From: Trichaptum fuscoviolaceum | Lineage: Eukaryota; Basidiomycota; Agaricomycetes; Hymenochaetales; Trichaptaceae | DNA: 64,000 bases | Direction: 5' to 3' | NCBI GenBank assembly: GCA_910574455.1 | Contig: CAJSYZ010000003.1 | Coordinates: 4,153,250-4,217,249 of the forward strand | Position numbers and translations under genes: made by a program | Notes under the pieces: generated by a model | The model's input: only the letters and a program-made list of their open reading frames with translations | What the model was told of the DNA's origin: nothing | Databases searched by the model: none | Shown here: positions 1-10,884 of the stretch, one piece after another | Position numbering within the stretch: position 1 is the stretch's first letter | How the letters are laid out: the number at the start of each line of letters is the position of its first letter

Positions 1-344
1 GGGTTCCGTACGTCCTGCGAAGAGGTCTGGTTAGTTACATCCCGTAATAGTGCGGTCGTAGAACGCACAGGAGCATCGCGGAGGTACGAGAACAAGGGGT
101 CGTCCTTAGCTGCTCGTTCCAACGTATTTGCAGTCGCTTTCACATCCGCTACATAATGGATTTAACGACCAAAGTCTGAAAGACGTCCGGCAAAGGTCAT
201 ACCTGACTTGAGGGGCTTCACCTTTACTTTTCCGTTCAGCAACAATTCCGACTCTGCGTACATATCTGCCCAGAAATGATTGAGAGCAACCTTCTCGTCA
301 AGGTAATCCGAGACGAGCGACATTGTTTCACGAGACTGAGCCAT
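1..344 (-). CDS. GNAT acetyltransferase A (partial, N-terminal part)
   Basis: Start of a GNAT-family N-acetyltransferase gene; its C-terminal acetyl-CoA-binding half lies outside the window. Exon 1 is 203-344 (start MAQSRETMSL), the intron is 149-202 (GTATGACC...TTATGTAG), and exon 2 runs from 148 past the window edge. The protein aligns with genes B and C downstream: MA-S/P-RE start, a W-A-D-x-Y block, and a second exon with a D-D-P-L-x-x-Y-L-R-D-A-P pattern. A longer in-frame start at 443 exists, but MAQ is preferred because B and C start at the equivalent codon. A TATA-like box lies about 100 bp upstream. The substrate cannot be told from sequence. Confidence 0.75.
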
Positions 345-1297
345 TGCTACGGATAGGAGTTCAGCCTTGTAGTGACTTCGCGTGACCGAGCGAAGACAAG
401 ATGGCGGGATGAAGGAGGATATGCATTGGCGGTGATCATTCATTTATAAAGGTGTGATGGAGCTGCGCAGAGATTGGCATGAGAAGCATCATCTGTTTCC
501 GTTTCTACCCATGTGGTCGTCCTCGTCGTGTTTTGCTGCGGCTGCGGACACCGATCATCATCTTCAAGTTCCCACACCTCTTCGAAATGACTCAGATAAC
601 ATTACATCTTTGTATGCAGTAAAATTGAAACAAGGGAAATGCTCATTTGCTGGTCAACAACAGTACTTGCTTGACTATTTGTTGTCCTCCTGCGATACGA
701 AAAAATAAATGTTATTACAGCTCTTCCGCCGCGTACTAGTCAGGTCCTTAAATCTCCGAATCTCTAAGAAAAAGAGACCTTCGATCACCAATAACAGATT
801 AAGTCTTGCCATACAGAAAATTTCATTGCGTGATTTGTAGAGTCTGGAGTAGTAGTCAGTCCAACGTAGCACATTGACTCAGGCCGGCTTCAAGTTTATC
901 TGCTGTGGCACTCGAGGACGCCGAAGTAAGTAGTAAGCTGTTAGATATTAGAATGAAGACCACCAGTCCATATCGACAGACAAGCAAAACAGCTTTAGGA
1001 TGTAAGGTGTCGCAATAGAGACTGGAGATAGCCGGTTTCTCAGAGACTTAGGTCCGAGGAAGTGTATTGTTATCCAGACCAGATATGCTTAGGCCAGGGC
1101 CGCCAGGCGATGGAGAGCGCAGTCTGTCCGATAATTGAAGTCGCTTAGTGGATCTAACGTCCGGCGTAAAACTTGAAGTTGATATATCTTGAATGTGAAA
1201 GCCACCAGTAGTGTAGAGACACACGGAGGTGAAGATAGGGTAAAACCATGGCTGGGTGAACACAAACATATTCCACTAAAAGTAGGGATACGATTAC
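345..1297. other. Intergenic A-B, no gene seen
   Basis: Contains the inferred gene A promoter (440-560). Small open frames here have no recognisable domain and no paralogue in the other GNAT spacers. No RNA gene or transposon end was recognised. Confidence 0.5.
440..560 (-). promoter_or_regulatory. Putative promoter of GNAT gene A
   Basis: TTTATAAA at 443-450 lies about 100 bp upstream of the gene A start. Further upstream (about 530-550), read in gene orientation, is a TCCGCAGC...GCAGCAA block that recurs upstream of B and C. Seen directly; its function is inferred. Confidence 0.4.
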
Positions 1298-2409
1298 TTA
1301 TATTGATATCCTGCGTTCAAAAGGTCGCAGCATCTACGAATGACTGTGAGTATGTTATAAGCTGAAGAAGAAATATAGAAAACACTTACCAATAGGACAG
1401 GTAGCGGAGGTCCCTTCCACGTCGGGTTTCCCTCGCCGATAAACACCTTCCCAATCTCGACAAATCCATGAAAGTTATAGAAGCCGGTGTTTATGGGGTT
1501 ACTCGACAATAAGTAGGTGGAACGGCCCTCTGCATCTGCTAATCCGGTGATATAGTCTACGAGCGCACCACCGTATCCCCTTCCCTGGAAATCTGGATCT
1601 GTGCCGAGCGAGTCAACATTGCGCATATCCTTCGCAGTGTCTCCTAGAAGCTCTGCGACAATGCCTTCCACCTTTGTCTTTATCTCTTCCATTCGCTACA
1701 TGGAATTACATAGAATTAGCATCTATGTAACGTACGGGAATAAATGTGCAACTGTACCTTTCGCTGCTCTTTCGTTTCTGATACATGGCGAATGAGTCCA
1801 ACGACGCCGCTAATCAGAGTGTCAAGATAGCGGTCGATCTTGCTGGGTTTGTCGACCGCCTTGGGAGGAGCGCTAGGAGACAAAACGGAGAACGATGAAG
1901 ATGGCTTATTACAGCGTTATATCGAGATGCATGCACTTACACGCATACGACGGCATGCCCATGATCAACAGCAAACGCCATGTGTTTGTGAATCCATGAA
2001 TGGAGGCCTATCCTATATCGCAATTTTTCCGCACGCAGGAAGCGTTTCGGATGTCGTACATCCTACGAATGGTCTGTTAGACTGCGTAGCCTCTAGCAGA
2101 AATTTTGTGCTGGAACGTACAGGAGCATCTCTACGGTATATATACAAAGGATCGTCTGCGATTGACCGCACCACCGTATTCGTAGCTGTCTTCACTTCAG
2201 CTACATTATGTGTGATTAGTTACCATCGACTGCCTGAAAGGTAACCGGCAAAGATACATACCTGATTTGAGAGGCTTCACCTCGATCTTCTCGGCGAACA
2301 GCGGTTCCGACGGAGAAGCATGGTACCTATCTGCCCAGGACTGATTGAAAGTAGACTTCTCGCCAGGATAAGCCGACACCAGCGAGACCGTTTCGCGAGG
2401 CTGAGCCAT
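1298..2409 (-). pseudogene. GNAT acetyltransferase B, frame-broken in exon 2
   Basis: Tandem paralogue of A and C. Exons: 2262-2409, 1941-2200, 1758-1872, 1390-1695 and 1298-1333. The fourth exon carries the GNAT acetyl-CoA motif A as QGRGYGGALV, then a Y-L-L-S-S-N-P-x-N-T-x-F-Y block and G-N-P-T-W-K-G-P-P. The last exon is a 36-nt micro-exon starting with ATG (MLRPF..., stop at 1298-1300). Exons 3 and 4 have the same lengths as in C (115 and 306 nt). Exon 2 is 260 nt; against gene A it lacks two single bases near 2061-2085, so the front and back halves are in different frames. Either the gene is inactivated or the assembly has two small errors. All other splice sites look normal, so decay would be recent. 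Confidence 0.65.
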
Positions 2410-3212
2410 TTACTGTATCAAAGCACTGGCAGTCGCTAGTAGCACAGGAAACTAATGAAGTTGCCTCGAAGAGGTGCAGGTCCCAACGAGGGAAAGCCTG
2501 AAATGTGAGCACGACGGAGGAGGATTGACACTTTTCATCCGATGTAACGCATATATATGTTTGACGAGTCTGGAAGTGAAAGCATGTTCTGCTTCGGTGC
2601 CTATCCATATGCTTTCGCTAGCTGCGGGTTGAATACATGTATATGTATTTTGCTGCGCGAGCTGCGGACAAAGGAATGTTCATATTGAAGTTCCCACCTT
2701 CCGAAACCGAAGGCATCTCACAGTGGCGGGCGACTCCGCCAGAACCTGAGACTGTTCTACATAGCACATGTGCAACAAAATTGCAAATACCACGAATGAG
2801 CTCAGCAAACAATCATATCAAGCTAAGTTGGCCGATTGTATCATATTACGCACTAATTCGTCTGACACACTATAGGATAAGTGCCGCATGCTCTTCTGTA
2901 GTAGAGTAGGTATAACAGCATCAAGTTTGGTCCATGCACTGCGAACCGTTGGTGATGTGTTGAATGGCGATAAGACTGCCTGATGTCCTTTCGGGTGGTA
3001 TGGCTTCTATGGTGAGACAGAGTAGATGTTGGAGTTGGCACGGAACTCGTGAGGCCCCGGAAGTGTCTAAATCTGACTCTAACCTGGATAGAAATCTTGG
3101 ATGAAGGTGTCGTTAGAGCAAAGGCGCATTGAAGGAAAGAATCCGGATATTACTCTGATATAGTACAAAGCTAATTGAACAACGCGAACACTGGGACTGA
3201 GGGTATAAAGTA
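2410..3212. other. Intergenic B-C with putative promoter of B
   Basis: A TATATATG-like box lies at about 2550-2560, some 145 bp upstream of the B start. The TCCGCAGC...GCGCAGCAA block, read on the minus strand, lies at about 2649-2670. Small open frames elsewhere have no recognisable domain. Confidence 0.45.
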
Positions 3213-4298
3213 TTACAATGATTTGTTTGGGTCGAATGGTCGCACCATCTGGAAAGGACAATTAATCTGAGAATCGCCGTATCGAAAGTGTGTTACACAT
3301 ACTAAAAGTATAGGCAACGGGGGTCCCTTCCATGTCGGATTCCCCTCCCCAATCATCACCTTCCCGAACTCCACAAATCCACGCGAGTTGTAAAAGTCAG
3401 TGTTCACGGGATTACTCGACAACAAGTACGTCGCACGGCCCTCTGCATCAGATAAGCTGGTGACGAAGTCTACGAGCGCACCGCCGTAGCCTCTTCGTCG
3501 ACAGTCCGGATCGGTGGCGAGAGAGTTAATGGTACGCATCTCCTCTGACGCATTTCCCAAGATCTCTGCGACGATGCCTTCCAATTTCATCTCCACTTCC
3601 TTCCGACGCTGTCATACAGTCAGAAAAGCAGGAGGGTGATAATGCAAGAGACCAAGAGACCTTCCGCTGTTCTTCCGAATACAATAAACGTTGGATGAGA
3701 CGCTTTATGCTCTCCAGAAGCCTTCCAAGGTCACGGTCGATTCTGCTAAGATTGTTGGCCGCCCTGGGATGGCGTCTGAGTTATCAGACAGAAAATAAGA
3801 GTAAGAATGAAAATGCTAGACTAACATAGTAGATGCACTCACGCGAGTACGACAGAGCGTCCATTATCGACGGTAAACGCTATACGTGTCCGAAACCACA
3901 GGAGAGCGCTCAAAGCGAACTGCAATGCCTCAGCGCACTCATACAGATCCGGGTTTTGTGCATCCTGTGAATTCTTGTCAGCCGCTGCCTGCGACGAAGT
4001 AATCGAAGAACATGCAGGAGTGTCACGGAGGTATGTTGACACCGGATCGTTCGCAGATGCTCGTACCAATGTACTTGCAATTGTCATCGCATCAGCTACA
4101 GCGTAAAGTGCCACTAAATGATTAAGGTCGTCCGGGAGATGATAGCTAGTCAGCGAGGGACGCACCTATTGTAATGGGCCTCGCCATGATATTCTTGCCT
4201 AGCAGTGGTTCCGAATCTGCGTATATATCTGCCCAGAAATGCTTGTTCTCATAAAAATCTGACACGAGCGGCGACATCCTCTCGCGGGACCAAGCCAT
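3213..4298 (-). CDS. GNAT acetyltransferase C (intact)
   Basis: Five exons (4166-4298, 3843-4095, 3661-3775, 3303-3608, 3213-3248) sum to 843 nt, a 280-residue protein. The N-terminal two thirds is family-specific; the GNAT fold is in exon 4, with acetyl-CoA motif A as RRRGYGGALV (Q/R-x-x-G-x-G/A) followed by Y-L-L-S-S-N-P-V-N-T-D-F-Y and G-N-P-T-W-K-G-P-P. The final 36-nt exon begins MVRPF. The donor after exon 3 is GTCTCT, weaker than in paralogue B (GTACAG). The start at 4298 is chosen by alignment with A and B. Role: transfer of an acetyl group from CoA to an unknown amine. As the only visibly intact copy in the first array, it may carry the array's function. Confidence 0.8.
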
Positions 4299-4394
4299 TC
4301 ACAGAATGGAGGCCTTTCAAGTATCAAGCTGGATCGTAGACCGAGCCGAATGAAGAGAGAACCCCGAAAGGTGGTCAAGATGGTTGCGTTGATG

Positions 4395-4450
4395 GTCATC
4401 ATATAAGTATGGTGCTCGCAGTCGACATGTGTTGCTGCGCGCTGCGGAAA
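4395..4450 (-). promoter_or_regulatory. Putative promoter of GNAT gene C
   Basis: An AT-rich TATA-like block (ATACTTATAT, minus strand) at about 4401-4410 is about 107 bp upstream of the start. The shared TCCGCAGC...GCAGCAA block is at about 4430-4447. Confidence 0.4.
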
Positions 4451-5726
4451 TTTAGATCCAAGCAGCATTTTTCATTCAATGATGGCAGTGCGCTACTCTT
4501 TGAAGCCCTTTCGGAGCCAGCCCAGCTTGAGGAAGTAAGGTCGATATGACTGCCAGTTGAGAGATGGGCTGTGGTGCGTACGGTACGCATGCCAGTGGCA
4601 TCGTAAGAAGGCAAGTTCAAGTGAGGCAGTAGTACTTACCGGCTTGGCTTTCTAATACGGAAGTGAAGGCTCGAAGCCAGTGGCCCCGCAACGTCAAAAG
4701 ACTGCTTAGATATACTCCCTGCGATTGCCAGTGGCAGCAATGTCCCTAGTTTAGAGAATGTTAGATAGTTTTCGTAGCAGGGCTGAACTTTGTGTACTGA
4801 CGGTAACAGTGGGCTGAGGTCCATCACATGCAAGTCCCCACTTCAGTGTCACTTTTCACTGGCATACATTGCGTCCGTGCCCTTCAAGTTCATATACTAC
4901 ATAAATCTTCTGGTTCATCGATTCATAGAATGAACACCCAGATTGCATCAATGTCCCTGGTCCTGGTCCTGGATCGCCCTGGATCGCCTTCCAAGTTGAA
5001 TTCATGAAGTGTAGCACTGACGATGGCCGTCCGGGCCGTTTGAATTACTTTCCCTTATCTCCCGCTCGAAAAAAACATCCAGGTCCCCGTTTTTCGCGCT
5101 TCAAACAAATTTCTTTCTCATTCTATCTACATTTTATCGAGATGTATGCACGGGATGTTACCACTACGGAACAGACACAGCAGGTTCAACAAAGACAAAG
5201 AATGTACGGCCCACAATGGGGTCCTATATGCATGCATGAGACGGAACGTCAGAAGTGCAGTCCAAGAAATCCAAGAAGACAAAGGAAAGAGATACAACAA
5301 AAGGAAAGGAACGTACGAGCCGAAAGGAGCGGACCTCTCCATACATGAAGAGAAATTAAGAGACACAGAATAGGACAACCCGCTGAGACAGATGAGGAGA
5401 TGGCAGGGTGACCGAGAACAACATAGTTGCATGCGCGGGTACGCGGTGCAGGGAGAAAAGAGAACTAATCTGACTATGCTATGTAACGGAGCAGGTAGAA
5501 GCATTCTACGATGAGCTAACTAAAGAAGTTCGTATGAGTTAATATTATATATATCGAGAGGAGGAAGTTGCAGTCCGAGGATGAAGGGGAAAACGTCGTG
5601 CGTGATTGAGTGGGATAAAGGACGTCCATATGATACGAGAAGAAAACAGAGGCTGGTCGTGATATCGTCAAAAGCCGATTTCGTAGCAAGAAAGCAGAGC
5701 GAGTTCGAGGATAAGCGTAGAGAAAA
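4451..5726. other. Gene-poor stretch
   Basis: No open frame here has a recognisable domain. The minus-strand frames at 4636-4833 and 5127-5504 look like chance frames in purine/pyrimidine-biased DNA. The part nearest 5727 probably includes the 3' UTR of the chitin deacetylase gene. Confidence 0.4.
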
Positions 5727-7357
5727 CTATAGGAGGGCGACAAATCCAGCGAGTGCGAGTGAGAGAACGCCTGTCAGAGGATACGAGATGAGCTGCTCCG
5801 CACCACTCGCGCTGGTGGTTGCCTGAGACGCCGCGCCGCCAGTCTTCGTCGCTGAGCTGCCCGTGCTCGTTCCACTTCCAGAGCTACCTGATCCACTGCT
5901 CGCGCTGGAGGTTGTGCTCGTGCTCGTGCTCGGTGCGCTGCTCGCGAACGCCAAGTCACCCACCACCGTGCCAGAACCCGGGGTACCGTCGTTACCCGCT
6001 CCTCCACCCTGCCACGGGGTCAAAGTCGAGTTCAGCTGCGCGGTGGAGACGGCGTTCCAACCATTCTGCTTGACAAGGGGGTAGTTCTGCATGAACGCGC
6101 CGACGGTGTTGTTATCAAGCTCGTGCTCGAGGATGATGAGCCCAGGGGTCTTGGAGCCCGTGAGCCACTTCTGCATGTTCGTCGCGATGGCGGGGAGCGT
6201 CGTGCCGCCGCTCGCAACACTCCAGTCCTCCGTGTCCTGGTTCCAGATGATGGCGGTAAGTCCGAAGACCTCGCGCCCGATCGCGGACACACGCGTGTCG
6301 ATGTCACCGTACGGCGGGCGCCAGAAGCGCGGGAGCTTGCCGTTAGTCGAATCGTGGATGATCTGCATCGTCCATCCGAGCTGCGCGACGACCTGCTCGT
6401 TCGTGAGCGACGTCATGTAGGGGTGGGTGTATGTGTGCACAGCGATGTCGTCGTCGAGATCGTTGTAGGCCGACAGGAAGGACTGCCAGTTGTTTAGGAT
6501 GTTGACGCCAATCATGAAGTGCGTCGCCTTCTGCTGCTGCTGCTTGAGGTAGGCGTAGAGTGTCGGGGAAGCCTGCAAAAGTTTGTCTCATCAGCACAAG
6601 TGCTTCGGTACGAGGAGCATTGTCGGTGCCGGGGTCACGCCTGATCCGCATACATCGCACCGCCCCTCTCCTTGGAAGCCCAGCGAAAATAACTCACCGG
6701 TGTCGGACCGTCATCGAAGCCAATGCCAATCATGCCGTCAGGAGCATCCCAAATGTCCTCCGGAATACGGCATACACGGTCGGTTGCCGCGCACACGGAC
6801 GGGTCGTTGCGGTTCACGCCTTGCGGGTACGTCGGCGAGTTGCCGCCGCTCTCTGTCGAGACGGGCACGCTGGGAATTTTACCCGCCTGCACAGCGGCGT
6901 TGAGCGCGTCGGTCCACGCCTTGGGCAGCGCGTTGACGTCGGGCGTCGACTGGGGGTAGAGTGCGGACCAGGCTGATCATTAACGCGTATGAGCGTGGGA
7001 CGCGGCGGGAGAAGAGCGATAAGAAAAGACGGCGAGATTAGCCTTCAGGTGGGAAACGAAGAGAGGATTGTCGAGATGACTCCCGCTCGCTCTGGGCTTA
7101 CCTGCAGATCCAACGGAGGGTGTTGACGAAGGTGTGGCCGAGGTTGGCGACGCCGACTGGCGCTTTTTCAAGTCAACATGAGTGCGACGGAAAAGATCGT
7201 GCACCGGGTGGTCGCGCTCTTGGTACCAGCGTCCCGGGAGAATATTTCCCTCACTCCTGTGACTGTGTCGCGCATGATGGCTGTCGGCCGGGCTCGCATT
7301 GACCGCTGCGGCTGCGAAGAAAAGAACGGCGGCGGTGAGGGCCTTTGGGCCGAACAT
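5727..7357 (-). CDS. Chitin deacetylase (CE4), secreted and GPI-anchored
   Basis: Removes N-acetyl groups from chitin in the cell wall, producing chitosan; a metal-dependent CE4 polysaccharide deacetylase. Exons 7102-7357, 6698-6972 and 5727-6572 give 458 residues. The N-terminus has a signal peptide (hydrophobic stretch ending VNASPA). CE4 motifs in order: GFDDGPTP (motif 1, catalytic and metal Asp), HTYTHPYM (motif 2, metal-binding His pair), RPPYGD (motif 3), QDTEDW, and ILEHEL near the end of the domain. A Gly/Ser/Thr-rich linker then leads to a C-terminal hydrophobic tail, the usual signal for a GPI anchor. Length and layout match basidiomycete wall-bound chitin deacetylases. The start is supported by the signal peptide. 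Confidence 0.93.
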
Positions 7358-7529
7358 GGTTGATGATATCGGTATCTATGGAGAGCTGAAGGAAAGCCAG
7401 GTGATTAGAAAGGATATTCAGAAAGCAGCGAAGGGGAAAGGGGAGGGGAGGGGGAAAGGATGCACTCGAGTGTGCAGGGGGAGGAAAAGACTTGGAGGGC
7501 GGGGGAATGCAGAAAAGAGGACGGGCGGC

Positions 7530-7548
7530 ATGTTTTATAAGAGCAGCG
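7530..7548 (-). promoter_or_regulatory. TATA-like box of the chitin deacetylase gene
   Basis: Minus-strand CTTATAAAACATG lies about 180 bp upstream of the start codon at 7357, at the edge of a purine-rich (plus strand) leader. Seen directly; promoter function is inferred. Confidence 0.4.
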
Positions 7549-10500
7549 ACGATAGGAAAGGGAGTTAGCCTCCTGCCGTTGAAAGCAAGGATCCAGGGTC
7601 TGTCCCTCCATCGTCCGCCAGATCTGTCAGCCAAAAAAATACACAAAAAATTATGCGATTAGTCCGAATCCGTCATGAGCGGTCATTCATGCCGGTCGAT
7701 CCTCTCTCGGCACAGCGCTAGTTTCCTTATAGGGCAGGTCTCACTCTCAACCGGGCATTTCTCCCCGCCGGCACGCTCGGCAGGAGTCCGCTGCAGATCG
7801 GGTCCGCCGCAGGGTCCGCGCAAGGGCGCAAGGCCGTCGCAGTGTTGTCTTGTCAACATACCCTCTCCGTTTCCATTTCCTTTGTCCAACGTCCGACTTC
7901 AACAATGTTCTTTTTCAACATCCAACCTCATGCGACTAAGGCCAAGCTCGACAACTCCCATCAAATTAATCACTCTTTCAGGATGGCACAGCCATACTGA
8001 TTAAGGATCGACCCATCAGAGCTGTGCTATCTTGGCATTCAGCAGAGAAAAAACATACGATATGTTTGCCGATAATGCGGCTGCTGTGAAATGATGCGGA
8101 AACGTAAAAACATGTCTGCCTTGACGAGCCGCAACTTGTGACAGACGTGAAGAGGGGCTAGTGGTACGATCGGGTATTTCTCCTGCTCTAGCCTATCCGC
8201 GAACTTCGCAAACGGCGCGTCCGAAACCAAAACAATCACGCTGCTGGCTTCTCATCGCTTTACAGCCGGCCAGTCTCCCGTGCCCGTGCGCGAGCAAACC
8301 TTCTCTCCGCGCATCAAACACAGAAGTTTGTTTCTCTCAGTTGAAGGTCCCGTGGCCGAGCAAATATCCAGAGCGTCTATCCACACTCTTTGTAGCAGCT
8401 CGAAGGTTGGCGAAATTACGATCATGATGTAGCAGTGGAATACAGGAACAGATCCGGCAGCCTAGTCTTCGAGACTGTATGCATCTGGGTGAAGTAGCTC
8501 ACGGACGTGGCTTTAGGGCTTCCCCTCATGAGGCTAGAGAGACCTTCGGGCTCTGTTAGCTGAATTGCCGCCGATTGCGAACACGCAACTTTCCGAAAGC
8601 TTGTTTTTCTCCCAAAGGTGGGGAAATCGATCGGAGGCATTCGCCTCCCAACCGAACGTCCCATCAATGGAATCTGTCGGATAGCGTACCGGAGTCCAGG
8701 ACCGCAAACGAGTCTAACGTGGCTTCTTTGATTTGCGGGAACAAATTGCTTTGGAGGTTGCTGTTCTCGAAGCGGTCCAGAAAGCCCGTACCTTCTAGCG
8801 ATGCAAAGCACAACATCCACGTATATCATCGAAACTCCCTGTGAACAACACTGTACGGAGCTGGCGACCCTTGTCCCAACATGACGAGCTTCGACCTCTG
8901 GTTGACACCTCAAGCACACTGACAAGTTATGCGGACATTGAGCTGGAAAATATGACCTTCAAATTGCTATATTTTTGCGATATGTTTCAATCGGCTATGC
9001 GTCCGGCGCACACTCCCCGCCACGGTGTCTGTGACCGTCGATCGCTGGAAGCGCATGGAAGGTGGAGCTGTAAGTTGAAAAAATAACAGAAGTTTGTTCG
9101 GCAGTTTCAGTCGACACAGTGACATGTCATGGCAGTCATTGAGAAGGAAGACAAAGCAGTTACAGCAGTATGTCGGTTTAACGGATGGTCTTGAAGTCTT
9201 GAGAGCAGGAAGAGGGTCAGACAAGTCCAAATGCTAAAGTTACATTTAGAGTTTGGCTGTGTCCTTGTATGATCCACATACAGTGATACCCCCAATCCAC
9301 CGATCTGCGCGCTGCCATTTCCAAGACCTCAGACAGCAGAATCCAGATCTCAGAACCGGTCCGAGGGAGACTCACAAGATGCGAAACCAATGCAGATAAA
9401 TAATTGATGGCCGCCGGAGCGTATGGTAGATCGTGATGCCAAGGTGAACCTTGAGATTACCTGAGTTTTGCATTACCCCTCGCGTGAATGGAGCATCCTC
9501 GTCTTGCGACGATGGCGCTGAAGTAACCACCACAAGATACTGGTAGCTGTTTGATAGAGCTGGAGCGGGGCTGTATGTTCTGAGGCTGAAGAGTACGGGA
9601 CCCGTGGAGTGGAAGTTACTGAGATGGCGTGTAGGGGGCGCACGACCATGGGACAAGCTGAGTTTTGGGCGACAATATGTTGTGACGTACGGTGGCCGAA
9701 GGCATTGTTGCATCGTCCTTAAGTCGACCTCGTCTCGCCGCTGATGTCATGAGCATCTGTACTTGACCATCCGAGAAGGTTTTCAGAGCCGAGTGACGTT
9801 TGCGCCAAGCTCGCAACGATGCAGAGTATCGCCCGCCACACTTTGACTACAGGCTTCAGCTTGTTCCTGATTGTATGGTTCCAAGACACCCAACTGCCTT
9901 GGCGCCCTAAATCTCTTAATTGAAGTTGCTCAGCTGAGATCGTTGATGGTTGCCTAGCTTAATTGTTTAAAGTCCAGAAGAGTCAGTCGACGTCCATCGA
10001 TCTAACTGCTGGACCTGAGTGCAATAGAGTCGGTGCCAAGCCACTAAGAACCAGAAAGAAACCGATTTCTTTTTTTCGCTGATAATGCGAGGCGCTGAAT
10101 CATAAGCTTTGCTATGACGCCCCGCAGCCTTCATTCGAGAGTAACTTGTCACAGCCACAATTGCATGCACGGAAAGGGGGGCTACGAAGAGTTGTCTAGA
10201 TGACGAAGAGGCGCTATTCAGCAATGCCACTGCTCGGAAGCCGTCGTCGATTTGAAAATCAAGAAGCGAAGGGAAGCCCGATAGATTCAATGTTTCGTGA
10301 CGACGACAATTAGCCACGGCGAAGAGACATAAGACAAATGTTGCGCGCGTCTGTTGAGAGGCTCAAGACCTCCGGAGTGAAAGAGTCGGCCGGTTGGAAT
10401 GCGACAGTGTTAGCTTGAATGTTTCTACCCCATCCCATGTCGTGAGGGCTGGAAAACGTACTCCCGAGCAACTGCCATACTTCCAAGGGTACGAAGAGAC

Positions 10501-10884
10501 AGCAAGGACGTTGGGTGCCACTGATGTGCTCGAGTTGGTTTCCAGCAAGACGCTGTAGTTACGTTTCGAAGGATATGATGATGAATTGCCACTGGGAGGT
10601 ATAACCCCGTGCCATTTGAATTTTGGAAAAGGTTTATTCCTCATATTCAGGCCGTCGAAAGGGTATAAAGCTTGGAGAATAGAGCATCTCAGAGACTCGG
10701 ACTGTCACGAAATAAAGAACTGAGTGAGATGCGTAGTGGATAGTCATCGTTCAGTTAGGGTCGTGGTGTCTGACAAACAAGAGCATACCATAATCGGGTC
10801 GCACGCGCCTTGTTTGGTGGCGCGTTCTCTACAGCGCGCACCCGTCTTGCCTTCTCATCGACTCATCATCATCTCTCGACGTCC
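7549..10884. other. 3.3-kb stretch without a recognisable gene
   Basis: Several small frames occur on both strands (for example minus 8422-8925, 9372-9713, 9967-10317, 10363-10644). None shows a known domain, and I could not chain them with convincing splice sites. The minus frames at 9967-10644 could be exons of an unknown protein (one begins with a hydrophobic FVLCLFAVA stretch), but this is weak. The last part contains the promoter and 5' UTR of the TFIIF gene. Confidence 0.35.

Noticed and set aside
5127..5504. 125-codon minus-strand frame
   Set aside because: Leu/Ser/Cys-rich translation of purine-rich plus-strand DNA, with overlapping frames of equal quality on the other strand; no family similarity.
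8422..8925. 167-codon minus-strand frame
   Set aside because: No recognisable domain and not extendable by plausible splicing; the surrounding 3 kb has chance frames of similar size.
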